From Wurfbainia villosa (lineage: Eukaryota; Streptophyta; Magnoliopsida; Zingiberales; Zingiberaceae): a DNA stretch of 64,000 nucleotides. Positions 35,366-46,434 of the stretch are shown here, piece by piece (the first letter of the stretch is position 1; every line of letters begins with the position of its first letter). The DNA lies in the NCBI GenBank assembly GCA_025175895.1, contig CM046007.1, forward strand, positions 27,113,913 through 27,177,912, read 5' to 3'. The notes beneath the pieces are model-generated. The model was given only the letters and a program-made list of their open reading frames with translations, did not search any database and was not told the DNA's origin. The translations under genes were made by a program, and so were the position numbers.

Positions 35366-36384
35366 AAGTGTAGTTTTGCATGATTCTATAGAAATACTAG
35401 GATTTATACCTTTAACCATCTCACAAAACACTTAGGAAACCATGATTTTTGTATTAAGCCACCTAGACAACATGTGAGATGTTAGGAAGATGCACTTGGT
35501 TCATCATGCTTGTTATGATGCATTACTATGAACCAAAGTGTCATCTAGAAACATTAATCCTTCATTGGACCAATCATTGGGAAGGCCTATGTACAATTAA
35601 TGTGCATATAGCTCCAAGAATATGATTGGAAATGTCAAATAAATTAAAATGTAAACTATGTCTATCAAACCTTGAGAAACAATTTCCTATTGATAAGCCA
35701 AAGTGATACAAAGTTTTGCAAAAATATCATAACTTTTGCAAAATCTCAAGATTGTGTCAATATCAAAATCTAGAGGTAATATAATTTTAAAATAATTTTT
35801 CCTTGATAGGAAATGATCTAACAATATTACCCACGAAATTTTGTGATTTTTTGATCTTTATTAAATTAATTATGAATTTTTAAATCTGGCCAAAAAGGTT
35901 ATCAGACTGATATCAGTCGACTGGTACCTAACGCCAGTTCGACTGATACGCCGATATCGAACCAGGCTTACCCGGTTCATTATCGGTTCGCGCCATTATA
36001 GCGTCGGTAACAACATCTGAAATGGTTCGTATCACGGCCGGTCGATTCGGTGATAACCATCGATTCGGGCCATTTATAGCGATCGGCCCAGCAATCTGAA
36101 ATCGTTCGTATCATTTGCCGGTTATTGATCACCATCAGATTCCGACTAGTGTTTTAGGGCTTTCCAGGTTCGACTAACCTCTCGATTTCTCTCTTCTTTT
36201 CCTCTTAAGCGGCCGTCCACGCACCTCTTAGCCGTTCTCCTTTGTTTTCCAGACTTCATCGACCACGTGATCCCATTTAGAGTGCTCTCAACTCGAGGAC
36301 CTTCTCGTGTCACTCCGTTCGCGCTCTAGGGTCCAAATCCTTTCGGCTAGGGTTTCGTGGTCCCAAGATCGATCCTTATTCACC
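35366..36384 (+). other. E2 noncoding region between RNase H and env-like gene
   Basis: It begins with the inverted repeat CATCTCAC (35417-35424) ... GTGAGATG (35474-35481). The first half matches E1. The second half (35900-36384) is unique to E2 here and includes palindrome remnants (35910-36130) and a pyrimidine-rich stretch before the env-like ATG. No gene seen. Confidence 0.7.
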
Positions 36385-37750
36385 ATGCCACCTAGGTATA
36401 TTTTCTTTCATGATCAATGTTTTGTTTTGTTCCTATGATTGTATTTCACTAACCCATGCTTATCTTGTTGTCTCTGTTCATGCATCATCAACCTACATTG
36501 TGCATTTTTTGTTGTCTTTTCGCCCATTTAGAATTAAGCACGTTGCTACTAAGCGCACCCGGGCACCTCCGACCAATGAGGGCCCGTCAAACCCTCAACC
36601 CTCTGTTGATCCTCGATTTCCAAATTCCGCCCTTGAAAGTGCTTTTCATAAAAACAAATTCCAACTTATTCCACCTAGGTCAATGGATTCCAAGTTTCTT
36701 AAAGACTTACATTTTGACATTGTTCAAATCATCCAACATTACAACCTTGAGTCTTTGGTTTTCTGTGAACATCACGTAAACATCACCCTCCTCTCTGAAT
36801 TTTTCAACAATCTACGACCGGTTGGAGATGGGCTGAGATACCGGACTCGCGTTGCTCAGCGCGATCTGGATTTCAGTCCCCAGATCTGGACCGATTTTCT
36901 CGGATGTCTTCCTTCCGAGAGTGATTTCACTCTATATCCATCTTGGAGTGAACCTCTTCCATCTCCCTTTGAGGAGATTTCTTTAGATTCCCTTCATGAT
37001 ACCTTCTATCACTATCCTCGACCTTTGAACACCAATTTATTTCAATCACAAGAACTGTCTGCCTCTGACAATGTCCTTTATAAGGTCGTTGCTCATTGTC
37101 TTCTTCCCATAGTTACCCGTGGTTTGGCCTTGGTTCGCCCTCCACACCTACTTCTCATGCATTTCTTTCGTCAATACTTAGACATTAACATTGGTCTCAA
37201 TACCTTCCAATGCATCATTCATTTCATAAGACCAAACAATGGGAAGATTCACATACCATTTGGAAATGTCCTCACTCAATGGCTCAGCTCTGTAGGCATT
37301 GATGTGAATATAAGTCATTAAAATCATGAATAGGAAATATGATCGGATGACCGGAGTTTCTCTCATTGGCGGGCTGAAGGCCGGACAGAGGATCCATCTT
37401 CGGGACCCGGACGGCGGGTGGCGGGTGCCGCTCCGGCACCGGAGGATCTTCTTTGCGAGAGTAGGCGAGGTGGTCTTTGCGAGTGTTCTTGAGGGGCTGC
37501 TGCGGAGAGCTGCTGCGAGCGTCTTGTTCTACCAGACACATCCCTCAATGCCCGCTTCGATGCTTTTGCGAGCGGGTGGACACCTGCGTTTTGAGGAGGC
37601 TGCGCCTAGAGCATCGAGCTCCTCTCCCTCGTGAGAGAGGTGCATCGGCAGCGGCGGGACATCTTGGCGATTCTCGCCTGCGCACTGGACACCCACCTCA
37701 CGATGGTTCGTCGCCGGCACCGATGGATCTTGAGGGGCGGCGATCGTTAG
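36385..37750 (+). pseudogene. env-like (putative plant transposon protein) gene with candidate intron
   Basis: It occupies the position of the Sirevirus env-like gene, between RNase H and the PPT. An ATG at 36385 (MPPR) is followed by GT at 36396 and AG at 36531. Joining across this 136-bp AT/T-rich stretch gives MPPRIKHVATKRTR, and exon 2 is open to 37321, with FLKDLHFDIVQIIQHY and QIWTDFLGCLPSE. A frameshift near 37316 leads into the frame RKYDRMTGVSLIGG (37326-37634). A second shift leads to VREVHRQRRDILAILACALD (37613-37750), a coiled-coil-like C-terminus. I see no strong signal peptide or membrane segment. Alternatively translation starts unspliced at 36410. Function is unknown in the family. 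Confidence 0.7.
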
Positions 37751-38638
37751 ATCGCTTGTTTTCTTTGTTATTTTCTTTTTGGCCGTATGTACGGCATAAA
37801 CTCCTACTTATGTAATGACTTTTGATTGATGAAATGAAATTTTTTTTATTCACTTCTATTAGTGCCTACAATTTGTTGTTTATCAAGTTTAGAAGTTGAG
37901 CATATAGTACGAAGTTATGAATATTGATACGATACAATTACACTTTTTGTGTCATAATTTTGTTGTTTTAAATATCGTATCAATCCATTAATCTGATGAA
38001 CATGTTTTTCGTCTAATATTTTTCATATGTTATATTAGTCGAATAAAATGTGTATGCCAAGTTTCGTGATTTTTGGACACCACGTAATTTTCTCGCATTT
38101 TCAAACCTTGGTGAAAAACTCGAAATTGATTATGCGATATCGATCGTATCGTTATTAGCGATCGGCGCCATAATCAGATTGATTCTTTGCCTATTCGATC
38201 GAACCGGTGTCACTGCTTTGGAATGAAAAGCGGTTTTTCATCGGTTAAAAGGTTCAATTTTGGACATTATACAATTTCCACAGTATATATATGATACCTT
38301 GTATGGAAAGGCGGATTTTCTTGGTGCACTAGTTTAGGGGGAGCTACATCCCTTATTTATATAATTGTTGGTGCAAGGCTAGGACATATTTGCCTATTGC
38401 TTATGTTTTGTTTATCATGAAACATGTCTTGGATTTAGGGGGAGCTTCATATCAATTTTATACCTTTGTTCAAGATGTGTTAATTATAATTCTTTCCTGC
38501 ACTTATTGAATAACCTCTTCTCTTTTTGTTGTATGTCAAAGGGGGAGAAGGGATATTTAAGTTAGAATTCATATTGAAATATGTTTATGTGTTAAAGATC
38601 TAACTTAAATGATTGCCAAACATCAAAAAGGGGGAGAT
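37751..38638 (+). other. E2 3' noncoding region with PPT
   Basis: AT-rich. It has several 'agggggagct/agaagg' purine tracts (near 38335, 38440 and 38540) and the final PPT 'aaaaagggggagattg' (38626-38638) before the LTR. The last 300 bp match E1. Confidence 0.75.
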
Positions 38639-39826
38639 TGTTAGTGCAACAATGCCCCAAGCATTTATATATATTTTGATGTTTGGATAATCATCTAAGT
38701 TAGGCAATGTTTTGTGATCTAATTGTATACATGTTTAAGTGACAGGAAAATCCAAGTATGAAGACTTGGTAAAAGACAAGTCCAAGTGTGATCTTGGCAA
38801 AGAGAAGTCAAGGAAAGGTCTTGGCAGCATAAGTCCAAGCATGTAGTCTTGGCGGCGTAAAGTCCAAGCAGTCCTTGGAAAAGGAAGACCAAAGGAAAGT
38901 CTTGGCGGCATAAGTCCAAGCACTAGTCTTGGCGTAAAGTCCAAGCGTACTTTGGCAAAGAAGAAACCCAAAGCATGATGAAACCAAGGAAGTTTTTGAA
39001 GGCAAGCGCATGGATGGAGTCGTGGACTCGAGAAATCCTAGAGGCGCAAGGCTGATGGAGAAGCTAGAAGGTTAAGTCTAGGCTTAGGTTATGTTTTCAA
39101 GTATGAATTAGTCATACTTGGAGTGTGCCAGTCGACTGGAACATGGTGTCGGTCGAACTGGCCCTTAAAATATAGCATTAGAGTTTGGAAGGCTGTCGAT
39201 CGGGGGTTATCGGTCAGGGTGACGATCGACTCGACTTCGGCGGCTTACAAGCTAGCGATCGCCGCCTAAGCAGAATGGCGTAGCCGGCGATCGGCTCACG
39301 GCGATATCGATCGAATCGCCATCGTTGGCGGTCGGTGATAGTCTTCCGTTAGCGATGGCGACGACAAATCCGGCTGTTGCCGCGTTAGAATCGAGCGATC
39401 GGTCGATGTAAGTCATCAGTCGACTGATAGACCTCCAACGAGAAAAAGAGGCTCTTTCCTATAAAAAGAGCCCAAGGGGAGCAAGAAGAGCCTAATGCTT
39501 ACATTCTGATCTTTCTTCTAAGCTCCTACAAGTTTTCCAAGCTTTCTAAGTGTATTAATCTCCTTTCTCCTCTCAAATCTTCATTGTCATCTTTTGTAAG
39601 AAGAGGAGGCCTTTGTAAAGAGAAAGCTTCATAGTGAAATTGCTTGGGTTGATCCACCTTAAGGATCGCCGTGGAGTAGGAGCGTTATCTCCGAACCACG
39701 TAAAGGCTTTGTTAGCATTGGTTTTTGTTTTTACATATATTACTTGTGTTTGCTTCCGCTAATTACTTTTGTAGAAACGAAAAGAGCTATTCACCCCCCC
39801 TCTAGCTTTCAAACGATCCCTAACAA
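38639..39826 (+). repeat. E-type 3' LTR of E2
   Basis: 1188 bp, TGTTAGTGCAACAATGCC ... cgatccctaaca. Order in LTR sense: CCAAG/CTTGG array (38740-38960), palindrome patch (39125-39430), TATA box tataaaaa at 39460-39467 set inside an imperfect inverted repeat, then the 'cctactcc..acg' U5 block. It is followed by atcaa, which is continuous with E3. Confidence 0.92.
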
Positions 39827-40674
39827 TCAACAGTCGATTGCTCAAGTTAATATTCAATTTCTCCAAGCAATCAATCGACTAAAAATATTTTGGTGCTCAT
39901 GTGCCCATACATGGCGCCAATCTTGAGATCATCGCTAAACCCTAGCGATCGATAAGTGCAGAATGACAATCAACTTCAGTTGACTGCTTGACCAATCGAC
40001 TAGGTCATAACCCCAGTCGACTGTTCAAGCCTTCTGGACCCTCGAGTGTTGAACACTTGAGATCAGTCGACTGGGATAAGCCACCAGCTGACTGATACAC
40101 TTCAGGTATGACTGATTCATACTTGAAAATATACCATAAACCTATATTTAACCTTCTAGCTTCTCCATCAGCCTTGCACCTCCAGGATCCCTCCGAGTCC
40201 ACGACTCCTTCATCCTTGCGCTTGCCTTCAAAAGTTTTCCTCAATTTAGTCATGCTTTGGGTTTCTCCTTTTCCAAAGTCCGCTTGAACTTTACACCGCC
40301 AAGACTACATGCTTGGACTTATGCTGCCAAGACCTTGCCTTTAGACTTCCTTTACCAAGGTCCGCTTGGACTTTACGCCGCCAAGACTACATGCTTGGAC
40401 TTATGTTGCCAAGACCTTACCCTGGACTTTCCTTGCCAAGATTCACACTTGGACTTCTCTTTACCAAGTCTTCACACTTGAATTTTTTTTGTCACTTAAA
40501 CATTCATGGTTAGATCACAATTATTGTCTAACTTTAAATGATTATCCAAACATCAAAATACATTAATGATTGGGGTATTCTTGCACCAACTGGTGAAATC
40601 CTCAGGAATTGACCCCTACCCACTTAAGAGTTACCCCTTTGTACTTACCAACTGGAATAGCCCTGGGGACTGTC

Positions 40675-41496
40675 TAATTTTATTTTAGATAAATCACTTG
40701 ATACTTTGTAAACATCCACTATAAATGCCCACAAAGTGGTTCTTGAGAATGCCTTTAATGTGTACTTTATGATGTCTTGATTTTCTACTTGTTGTCTAAT
40801 TGAGTGAAGGTCATTTATCCCCACAGGGATGGCGTGGTAGCTAAGACATGACCGTGCTTGCAGATATTGCGTGGGTCAATTTTGGAGGAGATCTAAAGTT
40901 CTTTCCTGGATTCAGATGACCCCCACATATCTTGGCCACCACGTCAAGGCACATAGGGCCCTCCGTAATTTACCTCTCTCACAATGGGCATGGGACAGGC
41001 CGGTGGGGGCCACTAGATTGGCAATTCCAATCTTTTGCAGAGTGAAGGTCATTTAATATATCATAAATTCTGATGTGGATTTGACTTGTTGATTCGCCTT
41101 CCTACATTTTCATATTATATAATTTAGTTAACAATAAATCTCTTTTACTAATCTTGGTGTTCGAAGTTCCTTCATGAAGCGCAATCAATTTGTCTCAAAG
41201 GTCCTTTGCACTTATGAATGAACCAACCCTGTTGAGTTCTTCTTTAGATAATCCGCACTGAAGAATCTATGTAGCCTTTACATCAACTTCGATTTGTTTC
41301 TTCATGTTGTTTGTCCATTTGTCTCATACGAAAGGTTCTCCGAGATCGTCAATGGGTAAGTGAAAACCTATCTTGACTATTATCCACATTTCTACTTGAG
41401 TTTTTTAAAAGCACTCCATCCAACCCTTCTAATATCTGAAATCATCATCAAAAAAGAAGGGGGTTGAACAGTGTTGTAGCCCTCTTGATGAGCCAT
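40675..41496 (-). pseudogene. gag N-terminus of F, split by SINE-2
   Basis: ATG at 41496 (MAHQEGYNTVQPPFF) on the minus strand. Recognisable blocks are MWIIVKIGFHLPI, ILQCGLSKEELNRVGSFISAKDL and KRDLLLTKLYN, then the insertion SINE-2 and TLWAFIVDVYK near 40730. There are several stops where A1/A2 have Trp or other codons. It continues at 23037. Confidence 0.8.
40802..41055 (+). mobile_element. SINE-2, 222 bp, 16-bp TSD gagtgaaggtcattta
   Basis: The insert 40818-41039 in F gag is flanked by a perfect 16-bp direct repeat (40802-40817 and 41040-41055). The start 'gggatggcgtggtagctaag' resembles a tRNA-derived A-box region and 'gtgggtcaatttt' is a weak B box. There is no coding capacity. Orientation is inferred from these boxes. 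Confidence 0.8.
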
Positions 41497-41654
41497 TCGA
41501 CAAATCTCACAAAAACAAACAAAAATGTTCCAAGACTTAGTCTTGGATTAAGAATGCATGAAAAAAATAAAAGAAAAAGAAACACAAGTGAAAGAAAAAA
41601 ACTTGCTAGATCGGTGATTGCACCAAGTTTGAGTGCCCCCGCTCTTATACCAAT
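41497..41654 (-). other. F leader and PBS
   Basis: A short leader with one hairpin block ccaagacttagtcttgg (41531-41547). The PBS next to the LTR reads CAATTGGTATAAGAGC on the minus strand, one change from the usual sequence. Confidence 0.7.
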
Positions 41655-42052
41655 TGTAGAATCGAGTAATGCACTAGAAGGGGGTGAATAGCACACTTCA
41701 CTTGTTCAAAAAACACACATAAATATGTAGTCAAAATTAAAGATAACATAGAGAACATGATGTTTTACTTGGTCATAACCAAAAGGCTTCTAATTTAAGG
41801 CCTACGATCTGAGACCACTTTCGAGTCAACAAAGCACTATAAAATCTCTTTCTCCAGAAAGAAAGAGATTTGTCTCTTTACAAAAGTAGGTTGCAATAAT
41901 AAACTTGTCATAGCATAAGATAAGTACAAATAGAGACAAAGAAATTAATATAAATCTTATACTGACACAAGGAGATCGACTTGAGGCACTTGGTCGGAGT
42001 TGCGGCAAGATGATGTAGGAATCTGATTGACGAACACGAGAGATGATATTGA

Positions 42053-43890
42053 TGTTAGTGAAAGCCCTAGAGCCAATCATGTGATGATTGTTGTATGGAC
42101 TTTATTGTATCATATTCCTATTTATAAAGGCATGGTTATTATATTTACTTGTATTGGTGCCAAATAACTAAATATAATAATGTCCTTGAGTAGTAGGTTC
42201 TTATCTATATTAATCGATTGGTTGAATCGATAATGAGATGATATAGAGAACACTACTCTTAATCATTCCTAGTCGAGTATTAACATTCAGGGACAATGTT
42301 AATGCGTAGAGACTAGCATGTAGGTCAACACGATGACTTGATCTCACAAGTCATGGATATGAGATATCAAGTTGACACATGGGTATGCATTGGAGAATGT
42401 ATATTGAATGACCCACCATGAGAAAGTATCATGGATCGTTATATGAGTGTCATATACTTTCTCATGTGGTTATAAGTATGACTATTAGTCCTTAGACCTG
42501 AAGTCACAATGGCTCCCTACATAAGGAGTTGCATACTTTGGCTTCGTCAAACGTCACCCGTAAATAGGTGGACTATAAAGGCGGTTACTGGGAATGTAAC
42601 AAATTATGCGGAGGGATGTGAGTGATGTAGATGGGATCTATCCCTCCTGTATGATGGGGGTGACATCGATATTCTTGATAGAGCGAGACCACGAAGTGCA
42701 TGGCCATACCCAAATGAGTCAATATGATATATTGAGCTCATTTGATTAGAGTGAGTCTACGTGGAGTTCAAGATATAGATTGTACCGAGGATGACATGGT
42801 CTATGCCTCAATTGGTCAATCTAGATGTCAAGGATAGAGGGACATTGTCACATATTGTGAGAGTTACAATTAGTAGTCACAAAGGTGATGTTGGAGCTCA
42901 ACATTCTTGTAACTTGGGTAGCAATGATGTGTTGCAAAATACCACTCATTGCTTATGTTCCTAAATCAATTTAGGGGCATTACCAATGTTACAAGAACCT
43001 ATAGGGTCACACACAAAGGGAAATTAGATGGAGATTAGGTTCATATGATGAACCATGAGGATTAGGTTCATGGGATGAACCAAATTGGATTAAGAGTAAT
43101 CCTAATTAGACTAATTGAGTTGGACTCAATTTGATTCAAGTGTTGAATGAGTCTAATTTAGATTTGATTCATCAAATCAATTTAAATTAATGAATAGAGA
43201 TTCATTAAATTAAAATTGACTTGAATCAAATGGTTGGATTTGATCAACCATGGGAGATAAGAGGTCAAGTTTGACTTGACTTGAGAGGGAAGATGAAAGG
43301 TCAAGTTTGACTTGACCAAATGCCATGTCATGATGATGACTTGGCATGGTCAGCCAATGATGATGCTCCACATCATCATTGACTTATCATGTGGTGCCAA
43401 CTCATGAGGGAGACCAAGAGCCATTGGCTCTTGGAGTTACATGTATGCATGTAACCCTTCAAGGTTAAAGTGGCTGGCCACTTCTTGATGAGGAGGAATT
43501 GTTTTTGGGTAACTCCATCTTCTTCTTCCTTGGATCATCTTCTTCCTTGGCTCTCTTCCTCTCTTGCTCTCCCAATCCTCCATTGCCGAGACCTTCAAGG
43601 AGTGCTAGCACACTCAAGATTGTCTTTTCTCCACCTATTGCTTGTGTGGATACCAATAGAGGAGTGTGCACTTGACACTCTCGAATTCCTGCAATCCATT
43701 TGGACGAGCTGGATAAGCGAAGGGCATCGCTTCAAGGGTAACTTCTTATCATGTAGATCTATAGTAGATCTAAAGGTATTAAACACATACATGTTAGTTT
43801 TATTTTTTATACTTTGCACGGATCCGTGGCGGGGGCTTCCGAGGTTTTTGCAACGCAAAAAGCGGTTTTTGCGCTACGGAAAACCCAACA
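42053..43890 (+). repeat. B 5' LTR
   Basis: TGTTAGTGAAAGCCCTAGAG ... cggaaaacccaaca. TATA-like tataaagg at 42123-42130, very near the LTR start. Direct tcaagtttgacttgac repeats lie near 43265-43315. Confidence 0.93.
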
Positions 43891-44703
43891 GTGGTATCAG
43901 AGCCACGTGCGAAGCATGTATGTGTTTCATTTTTGTAGTTTTTGTATTAGATATAAAAATTACATATTTTTATGTTTCTGTAAATTTCCTATTTTTATCG
44001 AATTTTTGGGTATTTTTCTCGAAGAGTCGAAGCAACGAGTGTTGGGACACTTGTAGGCTTCAACCATCGAGAAGAACTCTCCGAAACGGCGAGTTCTCGC
44101 TTTAGGTTTTTGGGACAGTGACTTAAGTCATTGTAAGATCGTAGTAGGGACACTCACAAATTTTATTTTGCGAGTAGGGGCGCTGCCCCTATCCCCGAAA
44201 GGGGCCTTGTCCCGCGATCGCGCCCGGAAACCGCTTAACGGGACCGTTATGGAGAATTGACTCATAAAATTGAAAAAAAAATAGGAAAAATTATAGAAAT
44301 TTTCTGTAAAAATATATAATTTAGAATTATGTATAATTTTGTGATTGTCATGGCCCAAGAACCCCAATATTATTGGATGATGATGTGTTGTAATTCATAA
44401 TACGGCCTACGTGCCGTTTTTGTGGTTGTGCGTGTTGTATAGTGTATGCGACCTGCGCGTCGTGCCTCTTCTTTTGAAATTCTAGTTGTAAATAGTTTTA
44501 GACTCGAATGTAACTCGAGTTTCACATTTTTAATGTACAAAATGGAGCGGTGGAAAGTCCACTTGTAGACGAAGTTACGAGAAGGGTGCCGACGACACAT
44601 GGCGGTCAAAGGAAGAGCTTGGAGAAGCCGCTAGCCCTAGGTTGACCGTCCGATCTTCTCATTGGCTTGAGAAGATCGTAGTAGGGCCATGACCACATCG
44701 CAG

Positions 44704-44762
<59 letters not shown>

Positions 44763-45565
44763 ATTTTTCTTGTATGTATGTGATGCATGCTAGTAGAATA
44801 ATGCTTGTATGTATATAATGCATGCTAGGATATTTTTCTTGTATGTATATGATGCATGTGCTAGAATAATGCTTGTATGTATGTGATGCATGATAGTGTA
44901 GGATAATAAAGGCCTCAATGCGTATATGATACACATTACGATTAGATTAGATCTTAATCGAATCAACTCGTAAATGCCTACCAAGTCCTTGATACCCATC
45001 ACTACCTCGATCATTTGTAGTTGTTGAATCTGCTAAAGCAGAGCAATGCATATTATCTTGGTAGGGTGCGGAGGGACAATCTTGGTCCCACCTATCACGG
45101 CTTGGGTTAGAGTAAGCTCAATTAGATTGAGTGAAACTAGTTAACTCAATTGGATCGAGTAGAACTATAGGCATATTCCAACCGTTGGAAAGATAGGATA
45201 AGATCGCATTTACACTAAATCTTGGGCGATTTAGCCAAAGCTAACTCAAGGTCTTTTTGTAAATGTGGGTCTTGATCCTATAAACAAGAGTTGCATAGAG
45301 ATCTAATCGGTAATGTGTTACCCACCGATCATACTAAGTCTTGGGTGATTTAGCCAAAGCTAACTCAAGGCTTAGTATGATGTGGATCTTGTCCCACAAA
45401 AATTATAGCTAGTTTGTATGAATCTAGTAATGTGGTTTGACCACATCCATAACTCGATTCTACAAAATTCCTATAATTCAGTGGGAGCATCATTTGATTA
45501 AAGGCCTAATTAAATGATAAAAGGAATATGATATTAATTATCTGCATTGTATGTTGTAGATTACA
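43891..45565 (+). other. B leader: PBS, TA microsatellite and tandem repeats
   Basis: PBS gtggtatcagagcc at 43891-43904. A (TA)n run of about 50 bp is at 44710-44759. Tandem copies of a 'cttgtatgtatgtgatgcatg' unit lie at 44770-44895. A diverged duplication of about 115 bp contains 'gatttagccaaagctaactcaagg' (near 45230 and 45350). No gene; the short frames here are not conserved. Confidence 0.8.
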
Positions 45566-46434
45566 ATGTCAACAAACACGAACACTCTCTCTCTGCATTC
45601 TGTCCTTGAGAAGGACAAGCTCAATGGAGCAAATTTCCTGGACTGATACAGGAACCTGAGAATTGTTCTCACCCAAGAAAGGAAATTGTACGTCCTAGAG
45701 CAGCCCATTCCGGAGGCTCCTCCTGCCACTGCCTCGCGAGCTGACAAAGATGCTTACAAGAAGCATCAAGATGATGCATTAGGTGTGTCATGTCTAATGC
45801 TCGCGACCATGAACTCTGGCTTCAAAAGCAACACGAGTTCATGAATGCTTATGATATGGTTGAACATCTTCATCAACTATATCAAGGACAAGCAAGGCAC
45901 GAGAGATATGAAGTCTCTAAGGTATTTTTTGGTTCCAAAATGCAAGATGGGACTCCCGTAGGTCCATATGTACTCAAGATGATTGGGTACGTAGAAAACC
46001 TACAGAGATTGGGATTCCCCCTTGGCCAAGAGTTGTCCACTGACTTGATCTTGCAATCTTTGCCGCAAAGCTACAATCAATTTGTCATGAATTATAACAT
46101 GAATGAAATTGATAAGCCACTACCTGAGATGCTCAACATGTTGAGAACTTCTCAGCTCAACCTTAAGAAGGGAAAATCTGACTCCATTTTGATGGTGCCA
46201 AAGAAGAAAGGCAAGGGCAAGCCCAAAGGTAAGGGAAAGTCCCAAGCCAAGGGCAAAGGCAAGGAACTGAAACCCAAAGGAGGGGTGGCTAAGGAAGGGG
46301 CTTGCTTCCACTGCAAGGAAGCTGGACACTGGAAGCGTAACTGCAAAGCATACCTGGAAGATCTTAAGAAGAAGAGAAGTGAGACTTCTACTTCAGGTAT
46401 AAATGTTATAGAAGTCAATCTATCTATTTCTTAA
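45566..46434 (+). pseudogene. gag of B
   Basis: ATG at 45566. Codon 27 is TGA (45644-45646) in FLD*YRNLRIVL, where the family has Trp. A frameshift occurs near 45800-45830 ahead of LQKQHEFMNAYDMVEHL. The rest is open, with LILQSLPQSYNQFVMNYNMNE, a Lys/Gly-rich basic stretch and a CCHC knuckle CFHCKEAGHWKRNC (46304-46345). TAA at 46432-46434 lies in the same frame as the following protease, so gag and pol were one frame. UBN2-type copia Gag. Confidence 0.88.

Larger units (their letters stand above)
27088..39826. mobile_element. X/E2: chimeric insertion with both outer ends U5, TSD atcaa
   Basis: Order: C-type LTR (minus), 3' noncoding (minus), gag (minus), PBS, E-type LTR (minus, U3 end truncated), then pol, env-like gene, PPT and E-type LTR, all plus. 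The whole block is flanked by atcaa (27083-27087 and 39827-39831) within E3. The outer left end is the U5 end of a C-type LTR and the outer right end is the U5 end of an E-type LTR. A normal element has one U3 and one U5 end. See the findings for possible origins. Confidence 0.8.
26525..40591 (-). repeat. E3: E-type solo LTR, TSD ggtga, split by X/E2
   Basis: Pieces 26525-27087 and 39827-40591. It starts tgtaggatcc with U5 block 'ggctagagggggtgaatag' and ends ttgcaccaact (CA mutated to CT), flanked by ggtga at 26520-26524 and 40592-40596. The two halves join smoothly across the atcaa duplication of X/E2. It carries the CCAAG/CTTGG array at 40255-40490. There is no PBS or PPT at its edges. Confidence 0.85.
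23026..40686 (-). mobile_element. SINE-1, about 205 bp, split by A3 and E3, TSD taattttatttt
   Basis: Pieces 40674-40597, 26524-26474 and 23116-23038. The 12-bp duplication taattttatttt is at 23026-23037 and 40675-40686 inside F gag. On the minus strand the 5' end carries an A-box-like agttggtaagtac and a B-box-like ggggtcaattcctg, as in tRNA-derived SINEs. Between the pieces lie solo LTR A3 (with D1) and solo LTR E3 (with X/E2). Confidence 0.7.

Noticed and set aside
37326..37815. Arginine- and proline-rich frames that could look like a host gene
   Set aside because: They continue the env-like gene of E2 after frameshifts, inside the element and upstream of its PPT.
43891..43904. Met-tRNA-like sequences at each PBS, considered as tRNA genes
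   Set aside because: Only about 12-14 bases match, always next to an LTR edge. No cloverleaf around them.
43470..44105. 211-codon frame at the end of the B 5' LTR
   Set aside because: It spans the LTR/PBS boundary, and the corresponding place in the 3' LTR is not open in the same way. No known domain.
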